A DNA stretch of 64,000 nt from Raineyella sp. W15-4 (GTDB lineage Bacteria > Actinomycetota > Actinomycetes > Propionibacteriales > Propionibacteriaceae): positions 1,302,001 through 1,366,000 of the forward strand of contig NZ_CP137079.1 of assembly GCF_033170155.1 (NCBI RefSeq), written 5' to 3'. The position numbers and the translations under genes were made by a program. The notes under the pieces were generated by a model, which was not told where the DNA came from, did not search any database, and saw nothing but the letters and a program-made list of their open reading frames with translations. The stretch's first letter is position 1, and the number at the start of each line of letters is the position of its first letter. Below are positions 33,740 to 41,659 of this stretch, piece by piece.

Positions 33740-33935
33740 GCCCGCTGCGATCGAGACAGGACCGACCGGTACGCCGGACCCGTATACAGGGCCACTGCTC
33801 CGGGCCGGCACCGGCACCGCTGTCCACCGTCACCCTCCCCACCATCACGCACCCGCCCCGCCCCGCCCCGACACCCCGCGTGGGCCGGTTTCCCGGCCAC
33901 CGCACACCACCCGCCAAAGGTTCGAAGGAGAACCC

Positions 33936-35417
33936 ATGCACCGGTACCAATCCCCGAGCCCGGACGACGCCGCGTACATCGACGCCGTCGTCGACCGGGT
34001 CGAGGCCTCGCTCGACGAGAGCCTGCTGCCCGTCGACATCTTCAACGACGACCGGATCTTCGCCGCCGAGATGCAGCGCATCTTCACGAAGAACTGGGTC
34101 TTCATGGGTCACGAGTCGGAGATCCCGAACAAGGGGGACTTCGTGATGCGCCGGATCGGCGTGGACCGGGTCATCCTGGTCCGCGACAGCACAGGCACGA
34201 TCCGCGTTCTGAACAACCACTGCCGCCACCGCGGTACGGAGATCTGTCACGAGGACAGCGGCAACACCTCGGTCTTCAAATGCCCTTACCACGGCTGGGC
34301 GTACAAGAACGACGGTGACTGGGCCGGTGCCCCGCTGATGAAGGACGCGTACGGCGAGAAGCTCGACGCGCGTGACTGGGGCCTGCTGCGCGCGCCCAAG
34401 GTGGAGACCCTGTTCGGGTTCGTCTTCGCCTCGCTGTCCGAGGACGTTCCGCCGCTGCGCGAGGCGCTCGGCGACGCGGTGTGGGCCTTCGAGGCGATCT
34501 TCAACCTGCACGAGGACGGCGTGGAGGTGCTCGGTCCGCCGGAGGTCTTCACCGTCAAGGCGGACTGGAAGAACGGTGCGGAGAACTTCGCGGGCGACGC
34601 TTACCACGTCGGTACCACCCACTACTCCAACACCCTGGACGGCTTCATCCCCGGCTTGAACAACGTCGCGGTGGCGGCCCACGGCTACGACTTCGGCAAC
34701 GGCAACAGCTTCATCGGTCACTCGATCCACGAGCTGATCGCGCCGCCGTTCACCTTGTGGGGCTATCCGGAGGAGGTGCGCAGCCAGTTCCAGTTCGACC
34801 GTCTCGACGATGTGCAGCGGGAGATGATCGAGAACCGCCCGCCGACCATCGGCACGATCTTCCCGAACCTCAGCTACCTGCGCTTCCCCCAGCCGTACAA
34901 GGAGAACGAGTGGCCGATCCCGTTCACCAATATCCGCGTCTGGCAGCCGGTCGCGCCGGGCGTGATGGAGCTGTGGACCTGGGAGTTCGAATACACCTGC
35001 GCCCCTCAGGAGTACAAGGACAAGGCCTACCTCGCCGGCCAGTACGGCTTCGGCTCCGGAGGTGTCTTCGAGCAGGACGACACCGTCGTCTGGGAGGGCA
35101 TCGCCAAGGCGGGCAAGAGCTCCTGGGCCCGGGAGGCCGGTATGCGCCTGCACCTCAGGCAGAAGCGCAACGGGCCCGACCCCGAGTGGCAGGGTCCCGG
35201 CAGGTACTACGAGTCGATCCTCGGTGAGTACCTCCAGGAGGAGTTCTACCGCCGCTGGGTCAAGGAGATGCGTTCGCACAAGACCACCCAGCCAGCAGAG
35301 ATCAGGGCCGCCGGGATCGCGGCCGGCGGGGCCGAGACCGTGGGGACGACGGCGAGCACCGAAACCGCGCTGGCCGCCATCGCCGAGACCGAGAAGAAGC
35401 AGGGGGCCCTGGCATGA
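33936..35417 (+). CDS. Rieske ring-hydroxylating dioxygenase, alpha (catalytic) subunit
   Basis: Large oxygenase subunit of 493 residues that would dihydroxylate an aromatic ring using O2. The Rieske 2Fe-2S motif is CRH (NNHCRHRGTEIC) and CPYH (FKCPYHGWAY), near 92-115. The mononuclear iron ligands include His-His in GDAYHVGTTH near 225, with an acidic residue later. The C-terminus has an Ala/Glu-rich extension of about 50 residues beyond the typical length. ATG 33936 has a GAAGGAG site, and the end overlaps the beta gene (ATGA). Confidence 0.93.
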   Translation: MHRYQSPSPDDAAYIDAVVDRVEASLDESLLPVDIFNDDRIFAAEMQRIFTKNWVFMGHESEIPNKGDFVMRRIGVDRVILVRDSTGTIRVLNNHCRHRGTEICHEDSGNTSVFKCPYHGWAYKNDGDWAGAPLMKDAYGEKLDARDWGLLRAPKVETLFGFVFASLSEDVPPLREALGDAVWAFEAIFNLHEDGVEVLGPPEVFTVKADWKNGAENFAGDAYHVGTTHYSNTLDGFIPGLNNVAVAAHGYDFGNGNSFIGHSIHELIAPPFTLWGYPEEVRSQFQFDRLDDVQREMIENRPPTIGTIFPNLSYLRFPQPYKENEWPIPFTNIRVWQPVAPGVMELWTWEFEYTCAPQEYKDKAYLAGQYGFGSGGVFEQDDTVVWEGIAKAGKSSWAREAGMRLHLRQKRNGPDPEWQGPGRYYESILGEYLQEEFYRRWVKEMRSHKTTQPAEIRAAGIAAGGAETVGTTASTETALAAIAETEKKQGALA

Positions 35418-35935
35418 CCAGCGAACAGGTCGACCTGACCGCCGAGCAGCTGCGCCACCTGGCCGAGGATTTCCTGGCTCGCGAGGCCAAACTGCTCGAC
35501 GAGCGCCGCTATGACCAGTGGCTGGAGATGATCGACGACGACGTCCTCTACGAGGTGCCGATCCGCGCCGCGAAGTTCGACTACGACGAGGAGACCAGCG
35601 CCGGCGCCTTCCGCATCCGTGACGACAGGTACCTGCTCGCGCTACGGGTGAAGCGGTTGGCCACCGGCCAGGCCTGGGCCGAGGTGGCCCCGTCCCGGAC
35701 ACTCCGGGTCGTCGGCAGTGTCATCGTCGAGCGGGGCGAGCTCCCGGACGTGATCAACGTCGAGAGTGCCGTCCTGCTCTACCGCCAGCGCGGCCACGAC
35801 GAACTCGGCGACATCATCCCTGTCCGCCGGACCGACCGACTGCGGATCACTGACACCGGGCTCAAACTGTTCCGTCGCCACGCCGTCCTGGCCACCGCCA
35901 TCTTGCACACGCCGAACCTCGGCGTCTTCCTCTGA
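35414..35935 (+). CDS. Rieske ring-hydroxylating dioxygenase, beta subunit
   Basis: Small structural subunit of 173 residues with the NTF2/SnoaL-like fold. The family pattern FLAREAKLLDERRYDQWLEM is near 20, and RLATGQAWAEVAPSRTLR is near 78. It assembles with the alpha subunit, usually as alpha3beta3. The four-base overlap with the alpha gene indicates coupled synthesis. Confidence 0.92.
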   Translation: MTSEQVDLTAEQLRHLAEDFLAREAKLLDERRYDQWLEMIDDDVLYEVPIRAAKFDYDEETSAGAFRIRDDRYLLALRVKRLATGQAWAEVAPSRTLRVVGSVIVERGELPDVINVESAVLLYRQRGHDELGDIIPVRRTDRLRITDTGLKLFRRHAVLATAILHTPNLGVFL

Positions 35936-35953
35936 TCACGAAAGGTCCGCACC

Positions 35954-36766
35954 ATGCAGATGCTCGAGAACGACGTAGTCCTCGTGATCGGTGGAGGATC
36001 CGGGCTGGGCCTCGGGGTCGTACGGCACTGTCTCGGCGAAGGGGCCCGGGTCGCGGTTCTCGAGGTCTCGACGGCGAAGGTCGAGCAGCTGCGTGAGGAG
36101 TTCGGTTCCGACGTCCTGACCATCCGCGGTGACGTGACCGAGCTCGCCGACGTCGAGTCGGCCCGGGAGGAGATCCTCGCGACGTACGGCCACATCGACG
36201 CCGTCATCGCCTGCCAGGGCATCTTCGACGGACAGGTCCCGGTCGCCGACATCGCCCCCCGGCGACTCGCGACCCTGTTCGACGAGGTGTTCCACGTCAA
36301 CGTGCTGGGCCACCTGCTGGTGGCCAGCGTGTTCCGCGAGGCACTCGCCGCCCGTCAGGGCGCCCTCGTCCTCACCTCTTCCACCGCTGCGTACGCCGCT
36401 GACGGGGGAGGGGCCGTCTACACGGCAACCAAGGGGGCGATCCGTAGCCTGGTCGGCCAGCTGGCCTTCGAGTTCGCCCCCGACATCCGGGTGAACGGGG
36501 TGGCCCCCGCCGGGATCGCCGGCAGCAAGCTGGCCGGCCCGGGCACCCTCGGGCTCGCCGGGGCCACCCAGGACGCCATCCCCAAGGACGCCTTCCTGTC
36601 CACCTTCCGGCGCGTGTCGCTGCTCCGGGAGTTGCCCACCGCCGAGGAGTACGGACCCGTCTACGCCTTCCTGGCATCGCGTCACAACACGATCATGACC
36701 GGCCAGACCGTCGTGGCCGACCAGGGGCTGCTCAACCGCGCGGTCCTGACCGCGCCGGCCCGCTGA
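35954..36766 (+). CDS. SDR-type cis-dihydrodiol dehydrogenase
   Basis: Short-chain dehydrogenase of 270 residues, resembling BphB/HcaB-type enzymes that re-aromatise the cis-diol from the oxygenase to a catechol. The NAD motif is VIGGGSGLGLGV near 10, the catalytic Ser region LTSSTAAYAA near 140, and the YxxxK motif YTATKGA near 156. The start at 35954 is 18 nt after the beta subunit stop, with a GAAAGG site. Its stop lies in a 24-bp word that is repeated just downstream. Confidence 0.85.
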   Translation: MQMLENDVVLVIGGGSGLGLGVVRHCLGEGARVAVLEVSTAKVEQLREEFGSDVLTIRGDVTELADVESAREEILATYGHIDAVIACQGIFDGQVPVADIAPRRLATLFDEVFHVNVLGHLLVASVFREALAARQGALVLTSSTAAYAADGGGAVYTATKGAIRSLVGQLAFEFAPDIRVNGVAPAGIAGSKLAGPGTLGLAGATQDAIPKDAFLSTFRRVSLLRELPTAEEYGPVYAFLASRHNTIMTGQTVVADQGLLNRAVLTAPAR

Positions 36767-36803
36767 CGCGACCGGCGGCCTGACCGCGCCGGCCCGCTGA
36801 CGC
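36746..36803. repeat. 24-bp direct repeat including the SDR stop codon
   Basis: The same 24-mer (CTGACCGCGCC...CTGACGC) occurs at 36746-36769 and 36780-36803, a 34-bp period. The first copy contains the SDR stop TGA; the second carries the same TGA in the 82-nt gap before the next gene. Confidence 0.9.
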
Positions 36804-36848
36804 CGCGCACCAGCTTTCGACCCACCCCCATCGCCGAGGAGGCGACCT

Positions 36849-37841
36849 GTGACCACCACCAAGAACTACGGCCTCACCGGCCTGGAGGAACTGCGCTTCG
36901 CCGTCGAGGACCTGGCGGCCGCCACCCGCTTCGCCGAGGACTGGGGACTGACCCGCCTCGACGACTCCGCGGAGTTCCGTGCCATCGACGGTTCCCGTGT
37001 CGAATTCGTCCGTACCGACCTGTCCGACCCGCGGGCCACCCCGGTCGGGGACGCCAGCGGTCTGGCCGAGATCACCTGGGGCGTACGCTCCGCCGACGAT
37101 CTGGAGGCTCTCCGTCGGGAACTGGCCACCGATCGGGAGGCGGTCATCGGTCCGGACGGGGTGCTGCGCAGCCACGACGACCTCGGCTTCCGGCTGGCGT
37201 TCCGCATCACCCGCCGGGAGAAGGTCGACTATGCCGTGACCCGCTACAACTCCCCGCAGCAGCCCGATCGGATCGACAGCCGCGCCGCCCGTTACGACCG
37301 CGCTGAGCCGTTCCAGCTCAGCCACCTGGCCATCGGCGTCGATGACGCCTGGCAGGCTGCCCAGTTCTACCTCGACCGGCTGGGCTTCCGGGTCTCCGAC
37401 CGGTACGCCAACCGGGGGATCTTTGCCCGCTGTTCCGCCGAGGGCAACCACCACGACGTGTTCTTCATGAACGCCAAGCAGCCGGGGACCCGCTTCAACC
37501 ACCTGGCCTGGAAGGTCCGGGATGTGCACGAGGTGATCCTCGGTGGCCAGGCCTTCGACGCGAAGGGGTGGCAGACCTTCGCCGGCCCGGGCCGACACCT
37601 GGTCTCCTCGGCCTGCTTCTGGTACTTTCTCACCCCGTTCGGCGGCTCGTGGGAGTACGCCGCCGACGAGGACATGGTTACCGAGCAGTGGGAGCCACAG
37701 GATTTCGCGGCCGAGGCGCACATATTCTCCCAGTGGACCTTCGGGCTGGAGAAGTCGGACGGCACGCTGCGCGGACCGATCTCCGGCAGTCGGCCGGCCG
37801 CGAATGACCCGCGCGACCCGGAATCGATGGTGGTCGGATGA
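36849..37841 (+). CDS. Type I (VOC) extradiol dioxygenase, BphC-like
   Basis: Second two-domain extradiol dioxygenase, 330 residues. The iron-ligand triad is visible in the second domain: His in QLSHLAIGVDD near 158, His in RFNHLAWKV near 218 and Glu in GGSWEYAAD near 272. It differs clearly from the enzyme at 27191, so the two probably cleave different rings or intermediates. GTG start with a GAGGAGG site. It overlaps the downstream hydrolase fusion by four bases. Confidence 0.85.
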   Translation: MTTTKNYGLTGLEELRFAVEDLAAATRFAEDWGLTRLDDSAEFRAIDGSRVEFVRTDLSDPRATPVGDASGLAEITWGVRSADDLEALRRELATDREAVIGPDGVLRSHDDLGFRLAFRITRREKVDYAVTRYNSPQQPDRIDSRAARYDRAEPFQLSHLAIGVDDAWQAAQFYLDRLGFRVSDRYANRGIFARCSAEGNHHDVFFMNAKQPGTRFNHLAWKVRDVHEVILGGQAFDAKGWQTFAGPGRHLVSSACFWYFLTPFGGSWEYAADEDMVTEQWEPQDFAAEAHIFSQWTFGLEKSDGTLRGPISGSRPAANDPRDPESMVVG

Positions 37842-39307
37842 CCACCCCCGGGACGGTGACTGCAGCGCCGGAGATCATTGCCTCGACGAACGCGGGGCCG
37901 GCCACCACCACGTGGGTCGAACTGCTCGATACCCAGGTCAGGATCCTCCGGGGCCGCTACCGGACCCGCGTCCTCGAGGCGGGGCAGGGGCCCGCGCTGG
38001 TCCTGCTGCACGGCACCGGAGGCCACCTGGAGAACTGGGTGCGCAACATTCCCCGGCTGTCCCGGCACTTCCACGTGATCGCGCTGGACTTCCTGTGGCA
38101 CGGACGCTCCCAGACCGAGGACTTCGACCCGGAGCTGATCCCGCCCCTGGTCGACCAGGTCACCGATGTGATGGATGTGCTCGGCATCGAGACGGCCGCG
38201 GTCGAGGGGCAGTCGCTCGGCGGCTGGGTCGCCATGCAGCTGGCCCTGCGCCATCCGGAGCGGGTGGGCCGGTTGGTGCTGACCACCACGATGGGTTTCG
38301 ACCCGGCGGAGGGTGCCATCCCCGGCTTCGTGGAGCCGAACTGGGCGTCGAACCTCGCCGGTTCCCTGGACGTCTTGCGGAACCCGACCTACGACAACGT
38401 CCGCACCCGGATGACCCGAATCCTCGCCGACCCGGAACGGATCACCGACGAGGCGATCCTGATCCGCCAGGCGCTGTACCGGCAGCCGGCGCTGGCGGCG
38501 GTGCAGCAACGGTTCATCACCGAGTACCAGACCGGTGACGCGGTCCGTCGTCACCGGGTGTCCGACCCAATGGCCGGGGAGATCGCCTGCCCGACGCTCG
38601 TCTACTGGGGCGACCACAACCGCACCCCTCCGGCATACGGCCGGTATCTCGCCGACCGGGTCCGGGACGGCCGATTCCACTGCGCCGCCGACACCGGGCA
38701 TTGGGCGCAGTTCGAGAGCGCGGAGCAGCACGACGCCGTCGTCACGGCGTTCCTGCTCGGGGTGGACTCCGTCCGGGGCACCGCGACCGGTCACGGGACG
38801 GAGTCCGAGCACCTCATGGAGCACGATCACTGCGCCGACCCCGTCCGGACCACAGGAAGGAACGAGCCGATGGCGGACGTCACCGGGCGCTGGGACATCG
38901 TCAGTTGGGTGCAGGACTTCGACGACGGTCGGCAGGTGTATCCCCTGGGCGAGGAGCTGGAGGGCTTCATCCGCTACACCCCTGACGGCGACATGGTCTG
39001 CCTGATCGCCCGGGCGGACCGTACGCCCTTCACCACCGGTGGACAGTGGAACGCTGCCGATGTGGAGAAGGCTGCCGCCTATTCGTCCGTGCTCGCCTAC
39101 GCCGGGACGTACGACATCGAGGGCGACACCGTCGTCCACCACGTCGACCTGAGTCTCTTCCCCAACTGGGAGGGTGGTGACCAGCGTCGCCGCTTCATTC
39201 TCCGTGAGGACGGCACCCTCGCCCTGGAGGCCCGCCTCGAGGACGGCACCGCCGAGGCCCGTACCGCCCGCCTGGTCTGGCGGCGTCCGGCTGACCGGGC
39301 CGCCTGA
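37838..39307 (+). CDS. Alpha/beta hydrolase fused to a lipocalin-like domain
   Basis: A 489-residue protein with two parts. Residues 1-310 form a C-C hydrolase-like alpha/beta hydrolase: VLLHGTGGHLENW near 60, nucleophile Ser in VEGQSLGGWVA near 127, Asp in YWGDHNR near 255 and His in DTGHWAQFE near 287. Residues 345-489 resemble a lipocalin-like (PF13924-type) domain: GRWDIVSWVQDFDDGRQVYP and GFIRYTPDGDMVCLI. The domains are joined in frame, but the second has its own ATG with a strong ribosome site. It overlaps the extradiol gene (ATGA), so the first domain should act on the ring-cleavage product. Confidence 0.82.
   Translation: MTTPGTVTAAPEIIASTNAGPATTTWVELLDTQVRILRGRYRTRVLEAGQGPALVLLHGTGGHLENWVRNIPRLSRHFHVIALDFLWHGRSQTEDFDPELIPPLVDQVTDVMDVLGIETAAVEGQSLGGWVAMQLALRHPERVGRLVLTTTMGFDPAEGAIPGFVEPNWASNLAGSLDVLRNPTYDNVRTRMTRILADPERITDEAILIRQALYRQPALAAVQQRFITEYQTGDAVRRHRVSDPMAGEIACPTLVYWGDHNRTPPAYGRYLADRVRDGRFHCAADTGHWAQFESAEQHDAVVTAFLLGVDSVRGTATGHGTESEHLMEHDHCADPVRTTGRNEPMADVTGRWDIVSWVQDFDDGRQVYPLGEELEGFIRYTPDGDMVCLIARADRTPFTTGGQWNAADVEKAAAYSSVLAYAGTYDIEGDTVVHHVDLSLFPNWEGGDQRRRFILREDGTLALEARLEDGTAEARTARLVWRRPADRAA
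38854..38872 (+). promoter_or_regulatory. Internal ribosome-binding site and ATG before the lipocalin-like domain
   Basis: AGGAAGG (38854-38860) is followed by a 9-nt spacer and an in-frame ATG (38870-38872). Initiation here would give a free 145-residue lipocalin-like protein, the normal length for that domain. Confidence 0.55.
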
Positions 39308-39369
39308 CCCTCGCTCACCCATCACCTCGGCCACCCACCACTTCGGGCCCATCACACAGGAGTGACACC

Positions 39370-40500
39370 ATGACCATCCCCGACACCTTTAAGGTCCTGA
39401 TCATCGGCGGCGGCACCGGCGGCATGTGCAGCGCCATCACCGTCGGCCGCCTCGGTGCGGACGTCGACCTGATCGACATCGACACCAACTGGCGTCCCAC
39501 CGGTGCCGGCATCACCATTACCGGTGCGACCCTGCGTGCGCTCAAGGACATCGGCGTCTACGACGAGATCGCCGCGCAAGGCTACGTGGGCGACGGCATT
39601 CGCGTCTGCACGGTCGACGGCGAGTTCATCCGGGAGATCGCGACCCCGATCCCGGCCGAGGCCGGCGTGGCCGGCTGCGGTGGCATCACCCGACCGGTGC
39701 TGCACAGCATCCTGTCCAGGCACGTCCGAGAGGCCGGCACCGACGTCCGTCTCGGGCTGTCGGTCGACCGGCTCGAGCAGGACGCCGACGGAGTGAAGGT
39801 GACCTTCAGCGACGGCACCAGTGGCCGGTACGACCTGGTCGTCGGTGCCGACGGCATCAACTCGCGTACCCGCGAGCAGATCTTCCCGGAGGCACCGAAG
39901 CCTGAATACACCGGACAGAGCGTCTGGCGGATCTTCACCGAGCGACCCGAGGGGGTCGACCAGCGCCACTTCTTCCTGGGCGGGAGGAACAAAGTCGGCT
40001 TCACCCCGGTGTCCGACACTGAGATGTATCTCTTCGTGAACCAGCGCACGGAGAAGATCTGGCGCGATCCGGAGACCCTGCCGGCCGAGCTCCGCAGCCT
40101 GCTTGAGGGCTACGGGGGGCACGCCGGCCGGATCCGCGACGCGATCACCGACGACACCGAGGTGATTTTCCGGCCCTTGGAAGCCTTCGTCCTGCCCGCT
40201 CCGTGGCACGTCGGACGTGTCGTGTTGATCGGGGACGCGGCGCATCCCACCACGCCGCAGCTGGCCTCCGGCGCCGGCATCGCCGTCGAGGACGCCCTCG
40301 TCCTGGCCGAGGAGATCGCCCAGGCCGGTGGCGACGTGCCCGGCGCCCTGGCCGCCTTCACCGCCCGGCGGGAGAAGCGGTGCCGGCTGGTGGTGAACAG
40401 CTCGGTGAAGATCGGCCGGCTCGAGCAGGCCCAGGCCTCACCCGAGGAACAGACCGCCGTCGTCGACGAGGCCCTCGCCGCGCTGGCGCTGCCGATCTGA
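39370..40500 (+). CDS. FAD-dependent aromatic monooxygenase (salicylate hydroxylase-like) 2
   Basis: Group A flavin monooxygenase of 376 residues, paralogous to the enzyme at 30989. The FAD motif is LIIGGGTGGMCSAITVGRLG near 10, the DG motif VVGADGINSRTREQ near 158, and the GD motif LIGDAAHPTTPQLASGAG near 285. The start has a CACAGGAGTG site. It is near the end of the plus-strand arm; its reaction is probably ring hydroxylation of a later intermediate. Confidence 0.85.
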   Translation: MTIPDTFKVLIIGGGTGGMCSAITVGRLGADVDLIDIDTNWRPTGAGITITGATLRALKDIGVYDEIAAQGYVGDGIRVCTVDGEFIREIATPIPAEAGVAGCGGITRPVLHSILSRHVREAGTDVRLGLSVDRLEQDADGVKVTFSDGTSGRYDLVVGADGINSRTREQIFPEAPKPEYTGQSVWRIFTERPEGVDQRHFFLGGRNKVGFTPVSDTEMYLFVNQRTEKIWRDPETLPAELRSLLEGYGGHAGRIRDAITDDTEVIFRPLEAFVLPAPWHVGRVVLIGDAAHPTTPQLASGAGIAVEDALVLAEEIAQAGGDVPGALAAFTARREKRCRLVVNSSVKIGRLEQAQASPEEQTAVVDEALAALALPI

Positions 40501-40536
40501 GCCAAGCCGGTCCCATTTGCGAATCGATCAGAGGGC

Positions 40537-40561
40537 TGCCGCCGTGTTCGTCAGGGCGGCA
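40537..40561 (+). terminator. Possible hairpin after FAD monooxygenase 2
   Basis: Stem TGCCGCC/GGCGGCA with an 11-nt loop, in the 156-nt gap between the monooxygenase stop and the MhpC-like gene. No U tract follows, so it may only attenuate transcription. Confidence 0.35.
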
Positions 40562-40656
40562 ATCCTGTGGACACCACCTGCCGCCGCGCCTAGCGTGAAC
40601 GGCGATTGCCCAGGAACCACCGGGCCCGCAACGAGGCGCCCCCGAAAGGACCCACC

Positions 40657-41490
40657 ATGAGCGAGTCGAACCCCGAGATCGGCCGGTCCGTCCGGACCGG
40701 CGACATCGTCACGAACTACCACGACGTCGGCGAGGGCGCGCCGGTGCTGCTGTTCCACGGCTCCGGCCCCGGCGTCAGCGCCTGGGCGAACTGGCGGCTG
40801 CTGATCGGGGCACTGTCGCCGAAGTACCGGCTGCTGGCACCCGACTTCGCCGGCTTCGGCTACACCGAGGTGCCCGGAGACATCACCTACAGCCGGCAGG
40901 TCTGGCTGGACCAGATGATCGCCTTCATGGATGCCCTCGGGGTGGAGAAGGCCTCCGTCGTCGGCAACTCCTTCGGCGGCTCGATGGCCCTCGCGCTGGC
41001 CATCCACCACCCGGAGCGGGTCGACAAGGTCATCCTGATGGGCGCCGCCGGAGTGCCCTTCGAACTGACCGACGGCCTGGACCGGGTCTGGGGCTACCAG
41101 CCCTCGATCGAGAACATGGGCCGGCTGATGCGCGAGACCTTCGCGTACGATCCCGCGCTGATCAGCGATGATCTGGTCCGGATGCGCTACGGGGCGAGCG
41201 TCCGCCCCGGCGCACAGGAGGCGTTCTCCAGCATGTTCCCCGTCCCGCGTCAGCACGGTGTCGACGGGCTCGCGCACACCGAGGACGAGGTCCGTACGGT
41301 GCGGCACCGCACCCTGATCGTGCACGGCCGCGACGACAAGGTCATCCCGCTGTCCAACTCGTTGACGCTGCTCGACTGGATCGACGACAGCCAGCTGCAC
41401 GTCTTCGGCCGCTGCGGGCACTGGACCCAGATCGAGAAGGCGGGGGAGTTCGCCCAGCTGGTGGGGTCCTTCCTCGACGGCGCGGCCTGA
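40657..41490 (+). CDS. Meta-cleavage product hydrolase (MhpC/XylF-like alpha/beta hydrolase)
   Basis: C-C bond hydrolase of 277 residues, expected to hydrolyse a ring-cleaved 2-hydroxy-6-oxo-dienoate to 2-hydroxypentadienoate and a carboxylic acid. The oxyanion motif is LLFHGSGPGVSAWANW near 27, the nucleophile is in VVGNSFGGSMAL near 105, the acid in HGRDDKVIP near 228 and His in GRCGHWTQIE near 255. GAAAGGA site before ATG 40657. Last gene of the catabolic island; the 168 nt after it contain the suf promoter. Confidence 0.88.
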   Translation: MSESNPEIGRSVRTGDIVTNYHDVGEGAPVLLFHGSGPGVSAWANWRLLIGALSPKYRLLAPDFAGFGYTEVPGDITYSRQVWLDQMIAFMDALGVEKASVVGNSFGGSMALALAIHHPERVDKVILMGAAGVPFELTDGLDRVWGYQPSIENMGRLMRETFAYDPALISDDLVRMRYGASVRPGAQEAFSSMFPVPRQHGVDGLAHTEDEVRTVRHRTLIVHGRDDKVIPLSNSLTLLDWIDDSQLHVFGRCGHWTQIEKAGEFAQLVGSFLDGAA

Positions 41491-41624
41491 CCGACGGGCT
41501 CAGTGGTCGGGGCGGTCTGGGGCCTGGCCAGGTATCTGGGGGTTCCGGCCCGGGCGAAACGCATCAGTGCCCCGGCCGCGGGACCCTGACACCGTCCATC
41601 ATGCGGCAGCGGCACGGCGGCGGT

Positions 41625-41652
41625 TTGACTTCGTCCTGATTAAGGCAACAAT
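41625..41652 (+). promoter_or_regulatory. suf operon promoter, TTGACT-N16-AACAAT
   Basis: The -35 box TTGACT (41625-41630) and a -10-like AACAAT (41647-41652) are 16 nt apart. GTG 41659 follows 6 nt later, so sufR is probably translated from a leaderless mRNA. Confidence 0.6.
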
Positions 41653-41659
41653 GGCGTTG
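41646..41659. promoter_or_regulatory. Candidate SufR operator, CAAC-N6-GTTG
   Basis: The inverted repeat CAAC/GTTG spans the -10 box and touches the GTG start codon. A repressor bound here would block initiation, matching the known autorepression of SufR in other bacteria. The short arms make this tentative. Confidence 0.4.

Noticed and set aside
37367-39355. A 662-codon minus-strand frame opposite the second extradiol dioxygenase and hydrolase fusion
   Set aside because: The plus-strand proteins have complete metal and catalytic triads; the antisense product has no recognisable domain.
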